NCBI GenBank assembly: GCA_934295165.1
Contig: CAKRAT010000054.1
Span: 1-13,877 of the forward strand
Direction of reading: 5' to 3'
DNA length: 13,877 bases
Source of the DNA: an uncultured Dorea sp.
GTDB taxonomy: Bacteria; Bacillota; Clostridia; Lachnospirales; Lachnospiraceae
The notes under the pieces were generated by a model. It had not been told where the DNA came from, made no database searches, and saw only the letters and a list, made by a program, of their open reading frames with translations. Made by a program: the position numbers and the translations under genes. Shown in pieces: positions 6,188 to 13,695 of the stretch. Every line of letters begins with the position of its first letter. Positions within the stretch are counted from its first letter, which is position 1.

Positions 6188-9100
6188 ACAGCAGACAGGA
6201 ACGCAGCCGGAGAACTGGGAATATGCATCAGCCGTAACCGGAGATAAGCTGAAAGACGATCTGCAAAGAAAAAAATGCGCGGTACTCAAAGGACGCAGAG
6301 ATGCCCAGCTGTATTGTATGCAGTATGTACACGTAAGCGGAAAAAAGGATGAGGTATACAGCGTCAGCGGATGGATGAAAGGCTATGGTATTCCGGATAA
6401 AAAATATATGATCGAAGTGAAAGTAAAAGGAAAATCAGGAAATCTGAAAAGCTATACATTTAACTGTAACCCGAATATTGATGACTGGCAGTTTGTATGC
6501 GGTGTATTCCGTACAGAAGAAGATTATCAGGAGATTCAGGTATTTATCCAGTATGATAATCAATTGAATGAAATCTTAATTGACGGAGTACAGTTGATCC
6601 GTGATGACGGGGAAAGTTATGTGTATGACAATGAGGGAAACCTGCTCAGTGCAAAAAGTGCAGCAGAAAAAGCAGGGTTCAGCAGCAACAAATCCGGAAA
6701 TGTTACCAGAATGGGTGGTATTGATGGTACAGCGTTCGAATATGGCTATGATTCGAAAGATCACTTAATTCAGGCTGTGAATTCTGAAGGTGTAAGATAT
6801 TCCTTCGAATATAAGAATGGAAGAACTGTGGCAGACAATATCGAACCGGGAAGGTTATATTATCTCAGAGAAAAAAGTTCTGGAAATTATATGGATGTAG
6901 AGGGTGCATATACAACTGCAGGGACCAAAGTACAGATGTATCCGTTCAATGGAAGCAGTGCCCAGAGATTCCGAATTACAGAGCAGGAAGATGGATATCT
7001 CAGACTGGAACCGCAGAATGCACCTGGAACGAGTCTGGATCTGTATGGAGCATCTGGAACGGACGGTACGGCTATTGATATCTATACAGATAATGGAACA
7101 GATGCCCAGAGATGGATGCTGAAGAAGAATGAAGACGGAATCTGGAAGATCCATAGTAAGATTACAGGAGAACAGATGGCTGTATCAAATGAAAATAAAA
7201 GTACGGTGTCCGGAACACCACTTAAGAATATCTCTCTTTCCGATGAAAAGAATGGACAGGACTGGTATCTGGAGAAAGCAGAAGATGAAGGACAGCCGGT
7301 GGGAATGTATGCAGAAGCCGGAAAAGGGATTGGAACCGTAACACCGGGAAGAGTCTATTACATCCGCGAAAAGAGTTCCGGTAATTATCTGGATGTATAT
7401 AATGGAGTAATGGAACCGGGATCAAAGGTACATGTCTATCCATTCAATGGAAACGATGCCCAGCGTTGGAAAGTGTTGGATTGCGAGGATGGATATCTCA
7501 GACTTATGCCGGAAAAGGCACCGGGACTGAGTCTTGATATATATAATGCATCGACCACAGAAGGCGCATCGGTCCAGATCTATACAGACAATGGAACCGG
7601 GGCTCAGAGATGGAGACTACAGCCGTTAAAAGGTGGAAGTTACCAGATCAGCAGTAAGATCACAGATAATAAAAAAGGTCTCACAGATGAAAAACAGGGA
7701 ATAGCAGACAGCGTCTTGATCAAGAATTGTACTTTAGCGGAAGAAAATGTGGGACAGGAATGGTATTTTGAACCGGCGGATGAAGGAAAAATCTCTGACA
7801 GTCCGGCAGATGGACAGGTAGTGAGCATCCGTGCACGCCATTCGGGACAGTATATAGATATGATGAGCAGCAATACAGAAGAAAATACCAGTGCAATCCA
7901 GTATTATCATAATGGAAGAAAGAATCAGAAATACCGTATGAAGGCATGTGGAGATGGATATTATTATTTATTGCCACTGTATGTGGATGGCATGGCTGTC
8001 TCAAAAAAGACAGATGAAGACAGACTGGTCTTACGAAAGTACGAAGAAGGAACCGAAGATCAGATGTTCCGTTTTGAAGAAGTAGAACCGGGAAAAGGAA
8101 CCGGATATGTAATGATCTGTAAGAATACCGGCAAAATGGCAGGCGTAAAAGACGGATCCCGTATCAAAGGTGCAGAGATTACACTGACAGAGAAAGGAAC
8201 TGTTCAGAGACATCAGTGGTGGATCCTGGAATCAGTCAGTGACCGTATGGAATCATCTATGGAATATACCTCCGACGGAAGACAGATCCGGCAGATTACA
8301 GATGTACGAGGGGCACAGACAACATTTACCTATGATGATGACAACAGACTTTTGAAAAAAGTAACAGATCCGAAAGGAACAGAGACTACTTATGAGTATG
8401 ATCCGAATACAGATCAGATGACACGGGTAATAAGAAAAACAGACCAAGGAAACAGAGAGATAGTATATACCTATGATGGAGACAAGATCCAAAGCATCCA
8501 ACGGAACGGAATGGAATATGGATATGAATACGATGCATATGGAAATCAGACAGCAGTTAAGATTGCCGGTGTCCGTATCGAACAGACCAGCTACCGGAAT
8601 AAAGATGGAGTAGAAGACAAGATTACTTATGCAACCGGTGAAAGTATCCGCAATGTATATGATTTCGAAGAACGCCTGACAGGACAGTATCTGGTACATG
8701 CAGATGGAACAGAAGAAAAGTTATATACGAATACATTCGATAATTATGGAAATGTAATTGTACATGAAGATGAACGAAATGGAATGACATACCATTACCA
8801 GTATGATCTGATAGGACGTGTTCTGGGAAATGAATCTTCAGATGGCATGAAATTAATGACATCCTATGATAAAAAGAATCGTGTAGAGCAGAGTATCAGC
8901 CGTCTGGACGGAAAAGGACATCAGATCCGATACATTTATGGGGATGTTGGAAAACAGCAGAAACCGGGACTTGGATATGGTGTGGAACTCGATAGTACAG
9001 AGCGTATTACCTACATTTATGATATTCTTGGAAGATATACCAGTAAGATCCTAAGCCTTCCAAACGGAGAAAAGAAAGAGATCGGATATACCTACACACC

Positions 9101-10697
9101 GGGAGCAGAAGAAGGCACAACGACTGCGCTGGTGAGATCCGTATTACAGAATGGCGTGGAAGTATTCTATCACTATGATAATGCGGGCAACATTACCGAA
9201 GTACTTGAGAAGACGGAAGATCACACACAGCCGGCGGTTCATTACACTTATGAGTACGATCAGTTGAATCAGCTGATCCGGGAAGAAGACCTGTTCGCAG
9301 GAGTAATGAATACATATGAATATGATGCGGGTGGCAATCTTCTGAGCTGTAAAAAGTACAGTGTGCGTGATGGAGAACAGCAGCTACTTGCGGAAGACCG
9401 CTATGAATATCAGGGTGCATGGACAGATCAGATGACATCTTTCAACGGAGAGCCAATCACCTATGACGTAATGGGAAATCCACTGCAATATCGTGGAATG
9501 ACAATGACCTGGGAAAAAGGGAAAGATCTGATAAAATTAGTGAAAGATGGAAATGTGGTTCAGTATGTATATGATACAGATGGACGTAGAATTCAGAAGA
9601 CCGGTCCGGAAGGAACCACACATTACTATCTGAATGGAAGTGCCGTGATCGCACAAAGGACGGATAACGGAGAAAGAATGGACTTCCTGTATGACGATAA
9701 AGGAAATGTCTTTGCACTGGAATATGAAGGAAGCCTGTATTTTTACAGACTGAACCTGCAAGGAGATGTTCTTGGAATCATTAACAGTGACGGAAAGGAA
9801 GTAGTAACTTATAGTTATGATAGCTGGGGAAGACCACTTACCACAAATGATAATTCGGGAATTGGACTGGCAGTAAAGAATCCATTCCGTTACAGAAGCT
9901 ATTATTACGATGAAGAGACGGGATTTTATTATCTGAATGAGAGATATTATGATCCGGAAGTTAAGAGGATAATTTCAGCAGATGCCAATATTAATCTTAT
10001 GATGAGTGCAGAATTCAATGGAAAAAACCTGTATCTGTATTGTGATAATAATCCGATATTAAGAAAAGATGATGAAGGTGAGTTCTGGCATATCATAGCA
10101 GCAGGAGCAGTTTCAGCGGCAATTGGAATGGGAACAACCATTGCACAAAATATTATAGATGGGAATGACTGGAAAGATGGATTGGTTGAATCGGCAGTAA
10201 CGGGATTTGTATCGGGCGCAATAGCAGGAAGTGGCTTAGGTCTGACAGCGCAAAATGTGGCACAGGCAGCAGTGACGGTTGCAGCAGATGGATATGATTT
10301 GTGGAAGAAAAGTAAAACAAAAGAAGGTATTACAGCATATGATATAACTTTTGCAGTCATGGATGTTGCGGTAGGTGTAAAAGATGGAATGCCAAAGAAA
10401 GGAAAGCTGGGAGAGAAAGGGGATTTAGAAAAATGGCAAGATGGATGTAGGGCAATGAAAGAATATCATGATAGTGCTGAGAATCTAAAAACAGGCAAAA
10501 AAGGAGGAAAAAGAGGAGTAATTGAAAGAAAAAGAGAAAAAGTTATAAAAAATAGAAAGAGAGTTGCAAGTTATTCGGTGAAGAGGACGTTACCGAGTGG
10601 ATTGTCCAATGCCTATGCGGTTGCTAAATATGTAATTCAAAAAAAGGGAAAGAAATATTATAAAAAATTCAAAAAATGGTTAAGAAAATTTAGATAG
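5979..10697 (+). CDS. Rhs/YD-repeat polymorphic toxin, main body with ricin domains, Rhs core and toxin tail
   Basis: Continuation of the Rhs protein in the +1 frame; convincing coding resumes at SEKITVAAGI, about 6063. Numbered from GTG 5979 (1572 codons): 30-230 is a carbohydrate-binding-like segment (GMQLEAGEAANKLNLI and a second DGVQLIRDDGESY), then a first YD block. Three ricin-type beta-trefoil domains follow at about 289-436, 455-604 and 612-753, with QRW/QRF, GYLRL and QDWYLE/QEWYFE motifs. YD repeats run from about 765 to 1290. The Rhs core NPFRYRSYYYDEETGFYYLN with YYDP starts near 1301, and the core ends at NNPILRKDDEGEF, about 1368. The last ~204 residues are the variable tail: alanine/glycine-rich helices, then a lysine/arginine-rich end. 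GTG 5979 has GGAG six bases upstream but is probably incidental. Joined to the upstream part, the product would be about 2235 residues. Confidence 0.85.
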   Translation: MWQKELQRYRMRQEDGWERHSMTFILKKSEKITVAAGISQAAGTLWVSGMQLEAGEAANKLNLIMNTGFEQQTGTQPENWEYASAVTGDKLKDDLQRKKCAVLKGRRDAQLYCMQYVHVSGKKDEVYSVSGWMKGYGIPDKKYMIEVKVKGKSGNLKSYTFNCNPNIDDWQFVCGVFRTEEDYQEIQVFIQYDNQLNEILIDGVQLIRDDGESYVYDNEGNLLSAKSAAEKAGFSSNKSGNVTRMGGIDGTAFEYGYDSKDHLIQAVNSEGVRYSFEYKNGRTVADNIEPGRLYYLREKSSGNYMDVEGAYTTAGTKVQMYPFNGSSAQRFRITEQEDGYLRLEPQNAPGTSLDLYGASGTDGTAIDIYTDNGTDAQRWMLKKNEDGIWKIHSKITGEQMAVSNENKSTVSGTPLKNISLSDEKNGQDWYLEKAEDEGQPVGMYAEAGKGIGTVTPGRVYYIREKSSGNYLDVYNGVMEPGSKVHVYPFNGNDAQRWKVLDCEDGYLRLMPEKAPGLSLDIYNASTTEGASVQIYTDNGTGAQRWRLQPLKGGSYQISSKITDNKKGLTDEKQGIADSVLIKNCTLAEENVGQEWYFEPADEGKISDSPADGQVVSIRARHSGQYIDMMSSNTEENTSAIQYYHNGRKNQKYRMKACGDGYYYLLPLYVDGMAVSKKTDEDRLVLRKYEEGTEDQMFRFEEVEPGKGTGYVMICKNTGKMAGVKDGSRIKGAEITLTEKGTVQRHQWWILESVSDRMESSMEYTSDGRQIRQITDVRGAQTTFTYDDDNRLLKKVTDPKGTETTYEYDPNTDQMTRVIRKTDQGNREIVYTYDGDKIQSIQRNGMEYGYEYDAYGNQTAVKIAGVRIEQTSYRNKDGVEDKITYATGESIRNVYDFEERLTGQYLVHADGTEEKLYTNTFDNYGNVIVHEDERNGMTYHYQYDLIGRVLGNESSDGMKLMTSYDKKNRVEQSISRLDGKGHQIRYIYGDVGKQQKPGLGYGVELDSTERITYIYDILGRYTSKILSLPNGEKKEIGYTYTPGAEEGTTTALVRSVLQNGVEVFYHYDNAGNITEVLEKTEDHTQPAVHYTYEYDQLNQLIREEDLFAGVMNTYEYDAGGNLLSCKKYSVRDGEQQLLAEDRYEYQGAWTDQMTSFNGEPITYDVMGNPLQYRGMTMTWEKGKDLIKLVKDGNVVQYVYDTDGRRIQKTGPEGTTHYYLNGSAVIAQRTDNGERMDFLYDDKGNVFALEYEGSLYFYRLNLQGDVLGIINSDGKEVVTYSYDSWGRPLTTNDNSGIGLAVKNPFRYRSYYYDEETGFYYLNERYYDPEVKRIISADANINLMMSAEFNGKNLYLYCDNNPILRKDDEGEFWHIIAAGAVSAAIGMGTTIAQNIIDGNDWKDGLVESAVTGFVSGAIAGSGLGLTAQNVAQAAVTVAADGYDLWKKSKTKEGITAYDITFAVMDVAVGVKDGMPKKGKLGEKGDLEKWQDGCRAMKEYHDSAENLKTGKKGGKRGVIERKREKVIKNRKRVASYSVKRTLPSGLSNAYAVAKYVIQKKGKKYYKKFKKWLRKFR
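6840..7790 (+). repeat. Duplicated ricin-type domain inside the Rhs gene
   Basis: 6843-7287 and 7341-7790 encode closely similar trefoil domains: PGR(L/V)YY(L/I)REKSSGNY near the start of each, a shared YTDNGT segment, and a final WYLEKA/WYFEPA. A third, more diverged domain follows at about 7812-8238. Intragenic duplication is the simplest explanation. Confidence 0.8.
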
Positions 10698-10732
10698 AAA
10701 AGATAAGGCATGCTATAGATGTGAGGTCTTCA
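10694..10732 (+). repeat. Toxin-end leader repeat, copy 1 (contains the Rhs stop codon)
   Basis: ATAGAAAAGATAAGGCAT followed by TATAGATGT and GTCTT matches 11054-11094 with one 2-base gap. The first 18 bases also resemble the ribosome-binding leader of the intact two-TM gene at 12611-12629. It overlaps the TAG stop of the Rhs gene, which suggests that an immunity-type gene once began directly after the toxin. Confidence 0.6.
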
Positions 10733-10746
10733 ATTCATGGACAAAG

Positions 10747-10775
10747 TTGGTGTTGGGATTTATTCCTAGCACCAA
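10747..10775 (+). terminator. Possible weak terminator after the Rhs gene
   Basis: TTGGTG (10747-10752) pairs with CACCAA (10770-10775), and GGGA/TTCC can pair inside. The sequence after it is AT-rich but lacks a clean T-run, so termination is uncertain. Confidence 0.35.
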
Positions 10776-10798
10776 TTCTTATATAACCAATGTTTTTA

Positions 10799-10951
10799 AT
10801 ATACAGAGATCAATGAATTTCATAACATCTTTAACTGTTATACACAGGATAGTATACAATAAAACCGTAAAGAAGCGTCCTGCATAAGATGAGATTATAA
10901 GTACGGTGTGAAAACTCTTTTCTCTTTGCGGTCAACGGAAGTTGTAGCTAT
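10799..10951 (-). pseudogene. Remnant of a BI-1 family gene (N-terminal part)
   Basis: Aligns with 12236-12413, the first ~58 codons of the intact BI-1 gene on the same strand. Fragments such as RTYNL, LLYGFIV and ITVKDV are readable, but several small deletions shift the frame, the start codon position reads ATA, and the 5' region with the ribosome binding site is missing. The rest of the gene is gone. It is a dead copy of the same module. Confidence 0.8.
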
Positions 10952-10966
10952 AACAAGGAGAAATGT

Positions 10967-10996
10967 TTGTCAGAAGTATTTAATTTGTTGTATACT
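10967..10996 (+). promoter_or_regulatory. Promoter of the first two-TM gene
   Basis: TTGTCA (10967-10972) and TATACT (10991-10996) are 18 bp apart. The same arrangement occurs before the second copy at 12524-12552, and that conservation supports it. Confidence 0.6.
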
Positions 10997-11053
10997 AATA
11001 AAGCAGAAGTTGGATGGTTTAAGAAAACTATTTTAGAAGAATATTTGCAAAAA

Positions 11054-11094
11054 ATAGAAAGGATGAGGCATTTGTCATAGATGTAATGTCTTAA
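11054..11094 (+). repeat. Toxin-end leader repeat, copy 2 (before the first two-TM gene)
   Basis: Partner of 10694-10732. The part after GGCAT is absent from the corresponding leader of the second two-TM gene (12611-12632), so 29 bases (11072-11100) look inserted between the Shine-Dalgarno and the start codon. Confidence 0.6.
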
Positions 11095-11103
11095 ATGTTT
11101 AAA

Positions 11104-11625
11104 ATGAAATTATATAATTATTGGGTAAGATCATATAGAGGTTATATAATCTTGCAATTTTTGAAATTTATTTTTGCTGTTTGGTTTATAGGGTTAGAAT
11201 TAATAATGGTGGAAGATCTGGACACAGAAATAAGGAATATTGAAACAGAATATAGAGATTTTATTGTAGATAGTGTTTTGACTGTAGTAATAGGAGTTGT
11301 AGTTATATATACAATTATAAGGACGGTAATGCTTATTTTGGACTTGATAGAAGGACCGCAGAGCAAAAATATGCGGTTTATAACTGTTTGTTGGGCTGAC
11401 ACGACTCCAGATTATCATTGGTTTTGGGGATTGGTTATATTTCGATATTCCTTAAGTTATGACGAAAGGATACAAAAAGGAAATAAAAATAAAAAGCAAA
11501 GAGAGTACATGAAATTGCATGGAACCATGTCAAAAGAAAAAATGAAAAAATTATTTAGAATGAGTTCGCCGAGATTTGAAGTGGTATATTATCGAAGATC
11601 TAAAATTATGATAGAATTAAAATAA
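11104..11625 (+). CDS. Two-TM membrane protein, candidate immunity protein, copy 1
   Basis: 173 residues from MKLYNYW, the start homologous to copy 2; an in-frame ATG at 11095 would add three residues. Two membrane segments lie at about 14-36 and 55-81, separated by an acidic, charged loop (EDLDTEIRNIETEYRD). A soluble, basic C-terminal domain follows, ending RFEVVYYRRSKIMIELK. I do not recognise the family. Its place after the toxin, the repetition of the gene and its low GC suggest an immunity protein, which is inference. The GGATGAGG sequence that serves copy 2 is 35 bases upstream here because of a 29-base insertion, so translation may be weak. It differs clearly from copy 2 in residues about 91-110, just after GPQSKNM, and is nearly identical at the C-terminus. 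Confidence 0.75.
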   Translation: MKLYNYWVRSYRGYIILQFLKFIFAVWFIGLELIMVEDLDTEIRNIETEYRDFIVDSVLTVVIGVVVIYTIIRTVMLILDLIEGPQSKNMRFITVCWADTTPDYHWFWGLVIFRYSLSYDERIQKGNKNKKQREYMKLHGTMSKEKMKKLFRMSSPRFEVVYYRRSKIMIELK

Positions 11626-12157
11626 AAAGATGAAGAAAGAATTTAAAATCAGAGAGTGTTGTAAAATAATTGATTTTTAGTGATTTTGCAACACACTCTT
11701 TTTTTTAATGTACTATTTTGTAGTTAAGAAGAAAACGATTAATTATCTCTAAGAATATCTAACAAATTCATAAATATTCCGGCAATATCAATATAAATAT
11801 CTGCCGCACTGTCTATGGCATTGTCGAATGTAGGAGGGTATTGCTGAGAACAATATACGTCATAAGTAAAACATAAAGTGAATGTAAGCGCACCAAACCA
11901 GGAGACCAAAATACATCTTATGCCCAATATTAGCAAAATAATCCGGGTACAGAGGAGTGAACATAACATAATACCAATTATTCCACCAAGTTTACAACAA
12001 AGGTCAGGCTTGATGATTGCAAAGATTGTCATTAAGGCAGTAATACAGGCGGTGATCAGGAAGGCATTGATAACAATGTCCGAAGATAATCCACCAAATA
12101 ACTGATAAATACCAAAAGAAAGAAAAAGTCCGATTGGTACAACAATCATATTATAAC
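11566..12157. repeat. Near-identical 592-bp block, copy 1
   Basis: Repeats at 13104-13695 with an offset of 1538. By eye there are four substitutions, all near 12053-12080 and all synonymous in the BI-1 frame. The block covers the end of the two-TM gene, the terminator and the C-terminal 60% of the BI-1 gene. Confidence 0.9.
11653..11706. terminator. Terminator between convergent two-TM and BI-1 genes, copy 1
   Basis: The stem AGAGTG..TTGTAAAA pairs with TTTTGCAACACACTCT with a 2-base bulge and one wobble. Eight T residues follow on the + strand. It may also serve the BI-1 gene reading from the other side, although the A-rich flank there is less regular. Confidence 0.85.
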
Positions 12158-12413
12158 CAATAAAACTGATAAAAGGATTATCGGATTTAGTCGCAATAAA
12201 ACACCCGAGTTGACTGAGTATGAGATATAATAATAAAAATATCCAGGGATTAATGAATTTCGTAACATCTTTAACTGTTATACACAAGATAAGATTAACA
12301 ATAAAACCGTAAAGAAGAGTTCCACATAAGACGAGATTATAAGTACGTCGTGAAATCTGGGAATCCTGTGTGAGAAATCGTTTCTCTTTTCGGTCAATAG
12401 AAACTGCAGACAT
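11739..12413 (-). CDS. Bax inhibitor-1 (BI-1/YetJ) family membrane protein
   Basis: A 224-residue integral membrane protein with six clear hydrophobic segments (about 26-47, 54-74, 82-106, 113-134, 141-164, 168-185) and a semi-hydrophobic C-terminal helix (201-221). This is the BI-1/TMBIM/UPF0005 layout. The C-terminal FGALTFTLCFTYDVY and DIYIDIAGIFMNLL stretches match the family's YD and LYLD motifs. D185 and D209 are 24 residues apart, as in the pH-sensing aspartate pair known from B. subtilis YetJ, a calcium-leak protein. The start has an SD (GAGGT, 12425-12421) 7 bases upstream, and the promoter is at 12513-12485. Its role is unknown: ion leak, FtsH-linked quality control as for YccA, or protection from the neighbouring toxin are possible. 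It is divergent to the second two-TM gene and convergent with the first. Confidence 0.85.
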   Translation of the reverse strand: MSAVSIDRKEKRFLTQDSQISRRTYNLVLCGTLLYGFIVNLILCITVKDVTKFINPWIFLLLYLILSQLGCFIATKSDNPFISFIGYNMIVVPIGLFLSFGIYQLFGGLSSDIVINAFLITACITALMTIFAIIKPDLCCKLGGIIGIMLCSLLCTRIILLILGIRCILVSWFGALTFTLCFTYDVYCSQQYPPTFDNAIDSAADIYIDIAGIFMNLLDILRDN

Positions 12414-12484
12414 AATAGTTACCTCTTTTCTTTGGAAATAAAATTTTATGCATGAGGGTTGTTAAAGCCGCTTATGTTATATGT

Positions 12485-12513
12485 ATTATAACAAGAGGAG
12501 ACGGCAATAACAA
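12485..12513 (-). promoter_or_regulatory. Promoter of the BI-1 gene
   Basis: On the minus strand: TTGTTA (12513-12508), a 17-bp spacer and a perfect TATAAT (12490-12485). It lies back to back with the promoter of the second two-TM gene, only 10 bp from that gene's -35. Confidence 0.7.
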
Positions 12514-12523
12514 GGTGAGCGGT

Positions 12524-12552
12524 TTGCCAGAAGCGATTAATTGTTATATACT
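12524..12552 (+). promoter_or_regulatory. Promoter of the second two-TM gene
   Basis: TTGCCA (12524-12529), a 17-bp spacer and TATACT (12547-12552), conserved with 10967-10996. Confidence 0.65.
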
Positions 12553-12632
12553 AATAAAGTAGAAGCTGAATGATTTAAGAAAACTATTTCAGAAGAATAT
12601 TTTGCACAAAAATAGAAAGGATGAGGCATAAA

Positions 12633-13163
12633 ATGAAATTATATAATTATTGGATAAGATCATATAGAGGTTATATAATCTTGCAATTTTTGGAATTTAT
12701 TTTTGTTAGTTTGTTTATAGGATTAGAGTTAATGATGGTGGAAGATCTGGGTAAGGAAATAAGGAATATCGAAACAGAATTTAGAGATGTTATTGTAGAT
12801 GGTGTTTTGAGCGTAGTAGTAGGAGTTACAATTATATATACAATTATAAAGACGGTAATGCTTGTTTTGGACTTGATAGAAGGACCGCAGAGCAGAAATA
12901 TGAAAGTTGTAGATATAGATCGTGATTGGCGTAGAACGGAACTTTCTGATCCCGACTGGTGTTGGGAACCGATTAAGTTCCAGTATTCATTAAGTTATGA
13001 AGAAAGAAAAACAAAAGATAAGGAAAATAAAAAGCAAATAAGGTACATGAAACTACATGGGAACATGTCAGAGGAAAAAGTAAAAAAAATATTGAGAATG
13101 GGATCGCCGAGATTTGAAGTGGTATATTATCGAAGATCTAAAATTATGATAGAATTAAAATAA
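12633..13163 (+). CDS. Two-TM membrane protein, candidate immunity protein, copy 2
   Basis: 176 residues from ATG 12633, chosen because GAGG (12623-12626) lies 6 bases upstream; the in-frame ATG at 12621 touches its own purine run and is less likely. It has the same plan as copy 1: TM segments at about 14-36 and 53-81, an acidic loop between them, and a basic soluble domain ending RFEVVYYRRSKIMIELK. Residues about 91-110 (after GPQSRNM) share almost nothing with copy 1 and are three residues longer, whereas the flanks are conserved. That pattern fits a specificity segment. Its own promoter lies upstream, divergent to the BI-1 gene, and a bidirectional-looking terminator follows. The family is not recognised. 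Confidence 0.8.
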   Translation: MKLYNYWIRSYRGYIILQFLEFIFVSLFIGLELMMVEDLGKEIRNIETEFRDVIVDGVLSVVVGVTIIYTIIKTVMLVLDLIEGPQSRNMKVVDIDRDWRRTELSDPDWCWEPIKFQYSLSYEERKTKDKENKKQIRYMKLHGNMSEEKVKKILRMGSPRFEVVYYRRSKIMIELK

Positions 13164-13190
13164 AAAGATGAAGAAAGAATTTAAAATCAG

Positions 13191-13244
13191 AGAGTGTTGT
13201 AAAATAATTGATTTTTAGTGATTTTGCAACACACTCTTTTTTTT
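13191..13244. terminator. Terminator between convergent genes, copy 2
   Basis: Same stem-loop and T-run as 11653-11706, inside the duplicated block. Confidence 0.85.
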
Positions 13245-13276
13245 AATGTACTATTTTGTAGTTAAGAAGAAAACGA

Positions 13277-13687
13277 TTAATTATCTCTAAGAATATCTAA
13301 CAAATTCATAAATATTCCGGCAATATCAATATAAATATCTGCCGCACTGTCTATGGCATTGTCGAATGTAGGAGGGTATTGCTGAGAACAATATACGTCA
13401 TAAGTAAAACATAAAGTGAATGTAAGCGCACCAAACCAGGAGACCAAAATACATCTTATGCCCAATATTAGCAAAATAATCCGGGTACAGAGGAGTGAAC
13501 ATAACATAATACCAATTATTCCACCAAGTTTACAACAAAGGTCAGGCTTGATGATTGCAAAGATTGTCATTAAGGCAGTAATACAGGCAGTGATCAGAAA
13601 GGCATTGATAACAATATCTGAAGATAATCCACCAAATAACTGATAAATACCAAAAGAAAGAAAAAGTCCGATTGGTACAACAATCAT
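13277..13687 (-). pseudogene. 5'-truncated BI-1 family gene
   Basis: Encodes 136 residues identical to residues 89-224 of the intact BI-1 protein. The first three membrane segments, the native start and the ribosome binding site are missing. The junction at 13688-13695 is ATTATAAC, an 8-bp sequence that in the intact unit occurs both inside the gene (12150-12157) and in the promoter region (12485-12492), so a 335-bp deletion between those repeats explains the structure. The BI-1 promoter hexamers are still present at 13716-13711 and 13693-13688, but transcription would begin inside the remaining ORF with no Shine-Dalgarno. Probably dead, though the deletion may be recent because the rest of the reading frame is intact. 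Confidence 0.85.
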
Positions 13688-13695
13688 ATTATAAC

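Larger units (their letters stand above)
13104..13695. repeat. Near-identical 592-bp block, copy 2
   Basis: Partner of 11566-12157. The similarity ends exactly at ATTATAAC (13688-13695), the scar of a deletion in this copy. Confidence 0.9.

Noticed and set aside
11878..12105. 75-codon plus-strand ORF repeated at 13416-13643
   Set aside because: It lies opposite the BI-1 gene, is duplicated only because the block is duplicated, and has no ribosome binding site.
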